A stretch of DNA of 44,401 bases. It comes from a virus. The position numbers and the translations under genes were made by a program. The stretch's first letter is position 1, and each line of letters begins with the position of its first letter. Below the pieces are notes generated by a model. The model made no database searches, had not been told where the DNA came from, and saw only the letters and a list, made by a program, of their open reading frames with translations. The DNA lies in the IMG/VR virus record IMGVR_UViG_3300046516_000558, positions 1 to 44,401 of that record. One strand, given 5' to 3'. Positions 22,038-29,607 of the stretch are shown here, piece after piece.

Positions 22038-22387
22038 GCTTGGACGAATATCTGCGCGACAAGGAAACGAGCCACGGGACGTTTGAGGACACGGCCACCC
22101 TCGCCCAGACGCTTAAGGAAGTGATGCGGCGCGGCCGCAACTGGCAGGCGTTGCCGAACCCGAGCAAGGAGGCGCTGGACGGCGTGGCGACGATTGTCGC
22201 CCGCATTCTCAACGGCGACGCCTCCGACCCTAAGCACTGGAATGGAGCCGCCGGCTATCTTCGGCTGCGTTCCAACAAGATCGTCATGACGCGACAGCTC
22301 GACGTCGAGAGCGGGATCTCGCAGATCGCCCGGCGTCTGCGGCCCGCGCCGCCGCCGCGAGTCAACGACGAGGGCGGGGCGGCGTGA
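22034..22387 (+). CDS. DUF6378-like phage protein
   Basis: A 117-residue protein. The pattern 'T-x-H-G-x-F-E-D-x-A-x-x-A-Q-x-L', then ALDGVATIVARILNGD and 'D-P-K-H-W-N-G-A-A-G-Y' fits the DUF6378 family found near replication genes in many phages; function unknown, though the helical, Asp-rich make-up resembles MazG-like all-alpha NTP pyrophosphatases. I chose ATG 22034 (overlapping the previous stop) rather than an in-frame start at 21998. Confidence 0.65.
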   Translation: MSLDEYLRDKETSHGTFEDTATLAQTLKEVMRRGRNWQALPNPSKEALDGVATIVARILNGDASDPKHWNGAAGYLRLRSNKIVMTRQLDVESGISQIARRLRPAPPPRVNDEGGAA

Positions 22388-22752
22388 GCGAGGTCGCTCG
22401 AGTCCGCGCGGAAATTCTCGCTTTCGTTGAGGGCGCTAATTGCCCCGACGATCCAAGGCTTAAGAGGAGGCTCCGTGATTGGGCCAGTGGCCTCAAACGT
22501 AAGGGCCCGGTGCAAAAGGTTGTCGGCGTTAAACGCCCGCCTGAGCAGATCATGCGCGACAACATGCGGATCTTGGAAACCAAGATCGGTTATCCGCACC
22601 TGAAGCTGCAGGAGATCTCCGATCGAGCGCGGATGAACAATATCGGGCGCGTCTCGGAATGCCTCAATTGGGCTAAGACGAACTTCGCCTCCAACGAGGA
22701 GGCGTTGCAGCATCTGCGCGAGCGTGTCGGTAAGAGGTATCGCGATGAGTGA
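22384..22752 (+). CDS. 122-residue basic protein, unknown function
   Basis: GTG start overlapping the previous stop. The product is basic and helical; the middle (KLQEISDRARMNNIGRVSEC) resembles a helix-turn-helix. It lies between the DUF6378-like protein and the SNF2 helicase (7 nt gap). Possibly a DNA-binding partner of the helicase; unproven. Confidence 0.6.
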   Translation: MSEVARVRAEILAFVEGANCPDDPRLKRRLRDWASGLKRKGPVQKVVGVKRPPEQIMRDNMRILETKIGYPHLKLQEISDRARMNNIGRVSECLNWAKTNFASNEEALQHLRERVGKRYRDE

Positions 22753-22758
22753 GGTCAT

Positions 22759-24201
22759 ATGAGCCAGCTTGATCCGGTCCAGATCGCCGCGCTGCAATTT
22801 GCCGAGGGAAAGCCAGGCGTCGGTTTCTTTCTGGAGCAAGGGCTCGGCAAGAGCCTCGTCGCCCTGACCGAATTCTCGTTCCTCTACGACGCCGGCAAGG
22901 TCGACCGAATGATCGTTGTTGCCCCGAACACATTCAAGCGGGGCTGGCTCGACGAGATCGAGAAGCACGGGTTCCGACTCGATGTCCACATTTGGCAGTC
23001 GAGCAAGAAGGTCGCCGCAGCCGACTGGCTGAACGCCGACCATAAACTGCCCCCGGTTTTGATTTTGAACTACGAGGCGGCCCGCAGGCCTGGCGTCACC
23101 CGCGCGATGGAGATCTGGGCGGCGCGCGGCGCTGCCTATCTCGCGATCGACGAGTCGATCCAGATCAAGGGCCACAAGAGCGCGCAGACCAAGGCTATGC
23201 ATAAGCTGGCGCAATGGTCGCCCTACACCGGCGAGCCGATCCTGTGCCGCTATGTGCGTCTCCTGACCGGCCGGCCGCAGACCCAGGGCCCGCACGATCT
23301 CTGGGGACAGCTGCGGGCGATCGGGCTGTTCAGGAATACCAATTTCTACGCCTTCCGCGGCGACTATTGCGTCATGGGCGGCTGGGAAAACAAAGAGGTT
23401 TTGCGCGCCAAGAACACCGACGCCCTCGCTGCCCTGATGGCCCCAGTGATCTTTCAGGCCAAGAAGGCCGATTGGTTGCCCGCGCTCCCGCGTAAGGACT
23501 CGACCATCCGCGACTACAAGATGAGCATGCTCCAACAGGTCCAGTACAATCAGATGGAGAAGGAATTCCTGCTCGAGATCGAGGAGGGCGTGATCACGGT
23601 CGAGGTCGCGATCGCGAAATACGCCAAATTGGCGCAAATCCAAGTTGGCTTCATCTACGACGGGGAGCGCGTCGTCCACGAGCTCGTCCGGCCGGAAGAC
23701 AACCCGCGGCTGAAGCTCCTCTTGCAGATCCTGGAGGAGGAAGTTTCGGGGAAGGCGGCCGTCGTTTATCGGCACCGGGCCACGCTGCCCCTGCTTCAGG
23801 ATGCGCTTTGGCGACTTAACCCGGCCTGGATCAAGGGCGGCATGAAGCCCGACGAGATCTCCGACCAGAAGTTGCGCTTCAACGACGATCCGCGCTGCCG
23901 CATCATCCTGCTGCAGTGCGACGCGTCCAAATATGGCCATACCCTCTGCCTGCAGCCGGACGAGGACAAGTGCCGGACGATGATCTTCTTCGAGAACAGC
24001 TATTCGGCCGACGTCCGCGATCAGATCGAGGACCGCATCCATCGCCGTGGACAGACGGGGGAAGCCGTGTTGTACATCGATCTGTCGGGCTCCGATTTGG
24101 ATCGCCGCATTGTCAAAGCGTTGCAGCGCAAAGACGAGCTTTACCGAAGCGTTTTCAGAAATCTCCGAACGACGACGCCTGCGGGCGAACAGGTTGCGTA
24201 A
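22759..24201 (+). CDS. SNF2-family DEAD/DEAH-box helicase
   Basis: A 480-residue superfamily 2 ATPase. Motif I is EQGLGKS at 26-32, motif II is DESI at about 131-134, motif III-like LTGRP lies near 170, and motif VI is DRIHRRGQ at about 425-432, all diagnostic of SNF2 proteins. Such phage enzymes translocate on double-stranded DNA and may remodel host nucleoprotein or assist replication and recombination. The operon also contains the VRR-NUC nuclease and SSB-like protein. GAGG stands upstream of the ATG. A long open frame on the opposite strand over this gene is a GC-driven shadow. Confidence 0.88.
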   Translation: MSQLDPVQIAALQFAEGKPGVGFFLEQGLGKSLVALTEFSFLYDAGKVDRMIVVAPNTFKRGWLDEIEKHGFRLDVHIWQSSKKVAAADWLNADHKLPPVLILNYEAARRPGVTRAMEIWAARGAAYLAIDESIQIKGHKSAQTKAMHKLAQWSPYTGEPILCRYVRLLTGRPQTQGPHDLWGQLRAIGLFRNTNFYAFRGDYCVMGGWENKEVLRAKNTDALAALMAPVIFQAKKADWLPALPRKDSTIRDYKMSMLQQVQYNQMEKEFLLEIEEGVITVEVAIAKYAKLAQIQVGFIYDGERVVHELVRPEDNPRLKLLLQILEEEVSGKAAVVYRHRATLPLLQDALWRLNPAWIKGGMKPDEISDQKLRFNDDPRCRIILLQCDASKYGHTLCLQPDEDKCRTMIFFENSYSADVRDQIEDRIHRRGQTGEAVLYIDLSGSDLDRRIVKALQRKDELYRSVFRNLRTTTPAGEQVA

Positions 24202-24256
24202 GCGTCGTGTTCCGCGTTTCGCTGTCCTCAAATCCCCTTTAGGACGGCGGAAGAAA

Positions 24257-24292
24257 GGGGAGGGCGGCCCCGCCTGTTGGTTGGCCCTCCCC
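24257..24292 (+). terminator. Strong GC hairpin after the SNF2 gene
   Basis: GGGGAGGGC (24257-24265) pairs perfectly with GCCCTCCCC (24284-24292) over an 18-nt loop, in the 108-bp gap between the helicase and the coiled-coil array. It lacks a T-run, so it may attenuate rather than fully terminate. Confidence 0.5.
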
Positions 24293-24309
24293 CGACATTT
24301 GGTGACGTC

Positions 24310-24546
24310 ATGGTCTTGTCAGTCGAAGAATGGACCGCCGGCATGGATGCGAGCCAGCTCCGCGCCTGCCTTGCCCGGTTCCAGGAGGACATCCATTCCC
24401 TCCGCAATGAGAACGCCGAGCTTATGGCGGCGCTGAGAGAATTAAGGATTTCGACCGGGATGAACCCCACTGGGAAAAAGGGCGATGCGGCGCGCGAGCG
24501 GGCTGACGCCATCCTCGCAGGGCAACCGCAAGGGAGCGGGAAATGA
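24310..24546 (+). CDS. Coiled-coil array protein 1
   Basis: A 78-residue protein, first of four tandem paralogs. It has a variable N-terminus, then a short coiled coil (SLRNENAELMAALRELR) and a C-terminus ending 'A-x-A-I-L-A-G-Q-P-Q-G-S-G-K'. The last 24 bp (CAACCGCAAGGGAGCGGG and AAATGA) recur at the ends of the next paralogs. The ATG at 24310 follows a weak GGTGA. Function unknown. Confidence 0.6.
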   Translation: MVLSVEEWTAGMDASQLRACLARFQEDIHSLRNENAELMAALRELRISTGMNPTGKKGDAARERADAILAGQPQGSGK

Positions 24547-24644
24547 GCGACTGGCGCGCGTGGTTGATGATTATCACGCTTATTTTGTTCGCAATAGTAA
24601 TGGACGGACCACCTATTTATTTATTGATATGGGGCGGGAAATGA
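24543..24644 (+). CDS. 33-residue single-pass membrane peptide
   Basis: ATG overlaps the previous stop (ATGA) and reads 33 codons; residues 7-19 (WLMIITLILFAIV) are a strong membrane segment, followed by a second hydrophobic stretch. Its stop overlaps the ATG of the next paralog, so it is coupled on both sides. Coupling and composition argue that it is expressed; function unknown. Confidence 0.5.
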   Translation: MSDWRAWLMIITLILFAIVMDGPPIYLLIWGGK

Positions 24645-24907
24645 GCGTCAACGAACTGGACGACGATCAACCAGACGTGGAGGATGTCATTGAGCGCCTC
24701 CGCGCCAGTCTCGCAGACATGATGGAGGCCAACAAAGGCATGGCTGCGGAGCATGACGCCTCTCGCGCCCAGAACGCCGAACTTGTGGCGGCGCTGGAGG
24801 AGTTCGTCGCCGCTGCCGAGTGGAACAGATCGCAGCTTAATCGGGCGTGTCTCAAGGCTCGCATCGCCCTTCACGCCGCACGGCAACCGCAAGGGAGCGG
24901 GGAATGA
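24641..24907 (+). CDS. Coiled-coil array protein 2
   Basis: An 88-residue acidic protein. Variable N-terminus with VEDVIERLRASLADMM, then the shared module SRAQNAELVAALEEFVAAAE and the shared ending ARQPQGSGE. The DNA over the module (24767-24802) is close to that of paralogs 1, 3 and 4, indicating recent duplication. ATG overlaps the stop of the membrane peptide. Confidence 0.65.
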   Translation: MSVNELDDDQPDVEDVIERLRASLADMMEANKGMAAEHDASRAQNAELVAALEEFVAAAEWNRSQLNRACLKARIALHAARQPQGSGE

Positions 24908-25260
24908 GCAGCACAGTCAACCTCGATCTCCCCATGAAGCCGGGGAAAGCTCCCCCGACATTTCGGCAACTCGCTGGGAAGGTTGCGAAAGATAGCATCG
25001 TCACCCAAGCTTTGGAGCGGCTGATTGAGCAGATTGTTCAGATCTGCGCCGAGCACGAGACAGCTTCAGTCGCCGCCCTCCGCGCCCAGAACACCGAACT
25101 TGCGGCGGCGCTGGAGGAGGCGCGCGGTTGGGTGCAGGACGAGGTTAACGCAGACCCGCGTCATCGCGGCGGTGACGTACTTGCGCGTATCGACGCCGCC
25201 CTCGCCGCCGCACGGCAACCGCAAGAGAGAGGGGAATGGTGCAATGTCGCACGGGGATAA
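24904..25260 (+). CDS. Coiled-coil array protein 3
   Basis: A 118-residue protein. Unique N-terminus (MSSTVNLDLPMKPGKAPPTF), a helix ending in the shared module ALRAQNTELAAALEEARGWV, then 'I-D-A-A-L-A-A-A-R-Q-P-Q-E-R-G'. At its end the junction repeat is mutated (GGGAATGG instead of GGGAATGA), so it reads 7 residues further than its relatives and overlaps the next gene by 17 nt. Confidence 0.65.
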   Translation: MSSTVNLDLPMKPGKAPPTFRQLAGKVAKDSIVTQALERLIEQIVQICAEHETASVAALRAQNTELAAALEEARGWVQDEVNADPRHRGGDVLARIDAALAAARQPQERGEWCNVARG

Positions 25261-25666
25261 ATGGCGGGCCGACATTATCCGAGGTGATCGCGATCGCCTT
25301 GGCAGAAAAATACGAAGGCGTCCGAGGACAAGCATTGAGGAAGAGAACCGGGCCGTCGAGGCTGCGCTAGAAACGTGGTTTAGAAACGACATGAACAACG
25401 ATGAAACGCGGATGCGGGATGCCATAGCCGCCTATCGTTTCGCTCTCGCTAGCGGGGAGGCGACGGACGAGATCAATCATCTGAAATACGAACGACAAGA
25501 AATCATCGACAATGCGTTGGAGGAACGGACCGCCCTTGAGGCCCAGACCGCCGAGCTCGCAGCGGCGCTGGAGGAGGCGGTAGAGACGATTACGCCGCCG
25601 TGGAATGAACAGAAAGAAGCCGCCGTCAAACGCGCCCGCGCTGCCCTCGCACGGAGCCGGACATGA
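25244..25666 (+). CDS. Coiled-coil array protein 4
   Basis: A 140-residue protein. Basic N-terminus (MSHGDKWRADIIRGDRDRLG...), a helical middle, the shared module AQTAELAAALEEAVETITPP and a shared Ala/Arg-rich ending (VKRARAALARSRT). A rival 44-residue frame from 25236 exists but lacks the module. Its stop overlaps the next start (ATGA). Confidence 0.65.
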   Translation: MSHGDKWRADIIRGDRDRLGRKIRRRPRTSIEEENRAVEAALETWFRNDMNNDETRMRDAIAAYRFALASGEATDEINHLKYERQEIIDNALEERTALEAQTAELAAALEEAVETITPPWNEQKEAAVKRARAALARSRT

Positions 25667-25872
25667 CCATCGATGAGATCGCCAAGCGCGTGGACGAGGC
25701 CATCGAGCTGCTCTCGCCCATGCGCGGAAACATGGAAGGCGACACCTCAGACGAGACGACGATCGCGCTCGGCCACGCGCTTGGCTCGCTGGTGAAGGCG
25801 CGGGGCTTGCTCCTGGTCGATCTCGCCGTCATCAAACGACGGATGAACCGCGCGCGAGCAGGCGACGAATAA
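25663..25872 (+). CDS. 69-residue helical protein, unknown function
   Basis: Begins MTIDEIAKRVDEAIELLSPM, all-helical with acidic then basic halves. Its ATG overlaps the previous stop. It lacks the coiled-coil array module. Function unknown. Confidence 0.65.
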   Translation: MTIDEIAKRVDEAIELLSPMRGNMEGDTSDETTIALGHALGSLVKARGLLLVDLAVIKRRMNRARAGDE

Positions 25873-25883
25873 AGGGATCCGTG

Positions 25884-25979
25884 ATGGACACAATCATTAA
25901 CTTCATTCCTGCCGCGTTAATCATTATTCCCTTGGTTTTTGCGATGTGTGTAGTCTGGGATTTGCTAGAACGCTCCTGA
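25884..25979 (+). CDS. 31-residue single-pass membrane peptide at the arm junction
   Basis: ATG 25884 with GGGA about 8 nt upstream opens a 31-codon frame whose residues 4-24 (IINFIPAALIIIPLVFAMCV) form a strong transmembrane helix with an acidic/basic tail (WDLLERS). It is the last gene of the early arm and overlaps the convergent stop of the 25965 gene by 15 nt, leaving no space for a separate bidirectional terminator. Function unknown. Confidence 0.5.
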   Translation: MDTIINFIPAALIIIPLVFAMCVVWDLLERS

Positions 25980-27353
25980 TGCTCCCATCCCATACCCAGC
26001 TTGACGCGACATCACACCAAGCCCTTGGAGCCATCGTGGCGTGTAAACGCCAGGATTGACCGGGATCCCCGTCGCATTCAAGTGCTGCGCCGCAAGCAAA
26101 GCATTGCGAGTCGGAATACTCGCTACTCGACTGGCTATGCGGCCAGCCGCTGACGGAACCGCTGCCCCAAGTGCAAGGCCGGCGATATCGCCCGGAAGCC
26201 CTTGTCCTGTCATATAGCCAACGCCACCCCCGATGGCTGCCCCCAGCAAGTGCTTGCCAATCGCGCTCGCCGCCGCCTTGCCTGCCGCAGAAGCGATGGA
26301 CTCATCCGAAGGAGCCTTCGCCCCAATCTCTCTCAGCGCGTTCCCCACGTCTCCTTGATAGAACTGCGGTTTTTTGTCTAGACGACTCGCAATCGCGCTT
26401 GGCGCGCTGGCTAGATCGGTCCCCCACTTGTCGATCTCCCGGCTGATTTTGAATTTATTCGCCAGCGTGTTGGCGTCGGCCACCGCTGGCGCATGCGGGC
26501 CAAGGCTGATGTTGAGCGCGTCGACATAATTTCTCGCGGTGTTCCTGTCTATGTCATTGCGCGCCGCGCCGCCAAGCACTCTCTGGTATCGAGCAATGGT
26601 GTCCGCGGACAAGACCCCGCTGCTGTCTCCGATCTCCTTGGCGATCTCGTCGACCTTGCTGTTGAAATTGGAACTGAGATCGGTGCGCGTCGGAAGCGAC
26701 GACGTCACCTTGTTGAAGTTCTGTCCCGTATTGCGCGCGTTGACCCAGGTGTTCTCGAGGGGCTGGAAGGCGTTCTGCATATTCGTCTTGAGCTCGCTCG
26801 TCGGCGGCGTCACGGGCCGCGCTCCTCTGCCGCCCGGCAACGCGCCTGTAACGCCTCCAATCAAACCGCCAACCGTCGCAGCTGTGCCGGCGTCCTGTAG
26901 GCTTCCGCCGTGTCCCAGCGTGCCGACGCCGCTTGCTAACGCTCCCTCTGCGGCTGATCCGCCCATGCGAGCCAGCAATTTACCGCCCGCCAAACTGGCG
27001 AGCTTCTCTCCGACCGCAAGCTTGCCAGGACCGATCGCATAGCCAGCGATATCAGCCGCGCCGCTCGCCAGCGGTCCAATGTCCTGACCGGCCGACTCGA
27101 CTTGCTTGGCGACGGTTTGGCCGCCTGGTCCTTGCCCGATCCCGAGCGCATCAAGGGCCGTCGCTCCAAGACCTCCGGTGGCGGAGTCAGCCATTTTGCC
27201 GACGAACTCGCCAATCTTGTCAGGGCCCGACCCCGCACTGAACCACGGCGCTTCGGGTGCGGCAGGGGCCGGCGGCGCGTCAAGCGGGATCGCCGCCGCG
27301 CGCCCCGTCGGTTGGATCCCGTCGTCCAGCGGAATGGCGTCGGAGCGCGGCAT
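25965..27353 (-). CDS. Internal virion / DNA-ejection protein candidate
   Basis: A 462-residue protein, last in the late arm. Gly/Ala-rich hydrophobic stretches around 125-170 and 370-410 (HLLGAAIGGGVGYMTGQGLP) are typical of podovirus proteins that insert into the host envelope during ejection. Between them is a helical region. No enzymatic motif is seen. It and the two preceding genes resemble, in position and composition, the three large ejection proteins of P22- and T7-like phages, but sequence similarity is not visible. Confidence 0.6.
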   Translation of the reverse strand: MPRSDAIPLDDGIQPTGRAAAIPLDAPPAPAAPEAPWFSAGSGPDKIGEFVGKMADSATGGLGATALDALGIGQGPGGQTVAKQVESAGQDIGPLASGAADIAGYAIGPGKLAVGEKLASLAGGKLLARMGGSAAEGALASGVGTLGHGGSLQDAGTAATVGGLIGGVTGALPGGRGARPVTPPTSELKTNMQNAFQPLENTWVNARNTGQNFNKVTSSLPTRTDLSSNFNSKVDEIAKEIGDSSGVLSADTIARYQRVLGGAARNDIDRNTARNYVDALNISLGPHAPAVADANTLANKFKISREIDKWGTDLASAPSAIASRLDKKPQFYQGDVGNALREIGAKAPSDESIASAAGKAAASAIGKHLLGAAIGGGVGYMTGQGLPGDIAGLALGAAVPSAAGRIASRVASIPTRNALLAAQHLNATGIPVNPGVYTPRWLQGLGVMSRQAGYGMGASGAF

Positions 27354-28798
27354 CAGGGCTTCCTCTTCCGCTTGCCATCCGTATCGGTGAAAGTCGCGCC
27401 AGGTGGCAAAGCTTCGTAAGCCTTGTCGGCGTCGCCCGTGCTCATTTTACTGAAGTCATCCTTGGCAGCCTCCTCGGGCGGCAACCCGGCCTGTTCTCTC
27501 GCGATCGCCCGCGTGCCTGCAAATCTATCCTGAAGCCCCTCAAGCGTCGATCGAATGCCCGCCGCGGTATTGCCCGGCTTCAATCCTGCGCTCAATGCGC
27601 CTGCAAGAGCATTAAATTCCCTGACATTGCGAACATTCTTGACGGTTTTTAATCCCTCGCCAGCAAGAGCGTTATTCAATTGGTCGAGAACCGCGGCCTG
27701 CGCCTTGACGTCGTCGGAAGCCGTCAGAAGAGAAGGAGCGTTCGCCGCCCATAGCCCCGTCTTCATAAACTCTGGCGTCTGGATAGCCTTTATGGTCGCC
27801 GGCAGGTTGGCGAGTAGCTTCTTGATTGCGTCTTGGCTTCGCGTTAGGCTTTGGTCAATCTGAGGATAATCTAACACTGCTTGGTCTTTAGACTCTGTCG
27901 TGTCCTTTGCGCGCGTCTCCTGAGTCACGGCCGAAACCTTGTTCTGTTCAGCCCATGCAGTCGGACCGATCGGGACGCGCCCCGCCGCCCGTTCCGCCGC
28001 CGCGTACTGCTGATATTCTTGATCCGATAGGTTCCCGAGTCCGTGTAGCATCAGCGACGGGGGAACCTGACGATTAACCTCCGCTTGAATTTGTGCTTGG
28101 CTCCAATCTGGATGATCCGCCTTAACCTGTTCGGCGGTTGCAGTCTGTGCCGCCTTAAAGTCCTTGCTCCCCTCCGTTGGCGTCAGGCCCGATCCCATCG
28201 CTTGGGTGGCCGCCTGCATCGTGTCTTTATTGTTCATCCATTCCGTGGCTTCTGCGATCGACACCGGGCGGCCGATGGCTTGCGATAAAGACTGAGCGAA
28301 GACTGCCGCATTGGCCATGAACCGGGCGTGCTCGTTGTCCTGAATGGTCTTGTCCTGCAACGCTTGGATGCCGGCGAGATCGCCCAGGCCGCCCCCAACG
28401 GTGCCGTCTCCGCCCCGCAGCGCGGCCTGCTTCGATGCTTGCTGCTGTGCAGTGCCGAACCCCGCCGCGATGCCGTAGATGCTGTGGTTGAGGCTGTCCG
28501 ACAGCTGGCCCATGCGCTGATAGCGCATGTAGTCCAAGGCGGCGGACGAGTCGGGCGGATTAGCGAGCCTGGCCACGTTGGCGGCGTTCGCAGGATCGGG
28601 CTGGGTGACCGCTGGCTGGGCAAGATTGGGCCGGGTGGGGTTGCCCAGGGTGTCGACCGTCCCGTCCCCTGGCTGGCCTTGCTGGGTCAAGGGATTGGGG
28701 TTCGGCGTGATATGCTGCGCCACGCTGCTCGCGAGGCCCGGATTGAACAGGGACGCGATCATCCCGCCCGCGCCGACGCCAATCCCGGGATCGGCCAT
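27353..28798 (-). CDS. Internal virion protein candidate
   Basis: A 481-residue protein, Gln/Ala-rich and predominantly helical, with long segments such as AAGFGTAQQQASKQAALRGG and VLDQLNNALAGEGLKTVKNV. The N-terminal 80 residues are Pro/Asn-rich and disordered; the C-terminus is basic (GKRKRKP). It is coupled to the genes on both sides by start-stop overlaps. Position among the last late genes suggests a structural or ejected protein. Function unproven. Confidence 0.6.
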   Translation of the reverse strand: MADPGIGVGAGGMIASLFNPGLASSVAQHITPNPNPLTQQGQPGDGTVDTLGNPTRPNLAQPAVTQPDPANAANVARLANPPDSSAALDYMRYQRMGQLSDSLNHSIYGIAAGFGTAQQQASKQAALRGGDGTVGGGLGDLAGIQALQDKTIQDNEHARFMANAAVFAQSLSQAIGRPVSIAEATEWMNNKDTMQAATQAMGSGLTPTEGSKDFKAAQTATAEQVKADHPDWSQAQIQAEVNRQVPPSLMLHGLGNLSDQEYQQYAAAERAAGRVPIGPTAWAEQNKVSAVTQETRAKDTTESKDQAVLDYPQIDQSLTRSQDAIKKLLANLPATIKAIQTPEFMKTGLWAANAPSLLTASDDVKAQAAVLDQLNNALAGEGLKTVKNVRNVREFNALAGALSAGLKPGNTAAGIRSTLEGLQDRFAGTRAIAREQAGLPPEEAAKDDFSKMSTGDADKAYEALPPGATFTDTDGKRKRKP

Positions 28799-29607
28799 TA
28801 CGCGCTCCTCAGATTGCTCAAGGTATTGAAGAACCCACTGTTATCATACCCGCCCGCGCCCTTCGTCCCGCCGCTGGGATGCGCCGCCATGAAGGCGTTC
28901 ATCACGCTTGGAACGCCGAGCGGCTGACTCGCCGGCACCGCGGCCCCGACCTTCATCGGCGGCCCAGGGTTCGACAGCGCGTCGAGATAATCCTGGCGCG
29001 TATCGGGCGGCGACGGCGGCGTCGGAGCCTGCTGCGGAGCGCCGCCCTGCGCCTGCAGCCGCTGGATCGTCAGGGCGTTATTGGTCATCTGGTCGCGCTG
29101 GGCCGCGCTCAGAGGACCGCTGTTGCCGGATCCGAACCCGCTCGAACCCCCTTGCGGGTAGGCTTGGATGTTCTGGTCCTGCGACTGAATGTAATCTATC
29201 AGAGGGGCATTGGGATTGTTGGCCATAGCTTGGCCGGCGGGCGAGGCTTGGTAGTTGGCCGTGAGCTCGCTGATCGCCGGTCCCCATTGCCCCAAGGCGC
29301 TTTGTTGCGCTTGTGGCAACCCGGTCGAGTTCAACGTCGTCGTCCCTGGCGGCGGCGTCTGGTTGGGATTGAAGGACGCGAGCTGGGTCTGATAGGCCGC
29401 CTGCTTCGCGGCGTTGGCGTCGACAAAGCTTTGGATCGGCTTGCCGTAGGCGTCCGTGGGCGGCATGTTCCCGCCCGACTGCCCGGTATAAAAGCCCGGA
29501 AGCTTCAGCGGCTTACCCGCATAGGCGGGATTGATGTAGGGGTTCGGCTGCATCATGCCGAGCAGCCCCATGTCGAGGATCGGGTTGTCGCTGCCGCTGT
29601 CAGCCAT
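28798..29607 (-). CDS. Virion protein candidate, Pro/Gln-rich
   Basis: A 269-residue protein rich in Pro, Gln, Asn and Gly, with a short helical region around 105-180 (SALGQWGPAISELTANYQAS). No motif is recognised. It starts within the last codons of the hydrolase gene and ends at the next start. Composition and position indicate an internal or tail-associated protein. Confidence 0.6.
   Translation of the reverse strand: MADSGSDNPILDMGLLGMMQPNPYINPAYAGKPLKLPGFYTGQSGGNMPPTDAYGKPIQSFVDANAAKQAAYQTQLASFNPNQTPPPGTTTLNSTGLPQAQQSALGQWGPAISELTANYQASPAGQAMANNPNAPLIDYIQSQDQNIQAYPQGGSSGFGSGNSGPLSAAQRDQMTNNALTIQRLQAQGGAPQQAPTPPSPPDTRQDYLDALSNPGPPMKVGAAVPASQPLGVPSVMNAFMAAHPSGGTKGAGGYDNSGFFNTLSNLRSA

Noticed and set aside
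22255-24231. 658-codon open frame on the minus strand over the SNF2 gene
   Set aside because: Antisense to a gene with clear helicase motifs; no Shine-Dalgarno, Leu/Arg/Asp-rich shadow composition.
25236-25370. 44-codon frame MVQCRTGINGG... at the mutated array junction
   Set aside because: Has a good Shine-Dalgarno but lies entirely over the array protein 4 frame, which carries the conserved module; it may be a relic.
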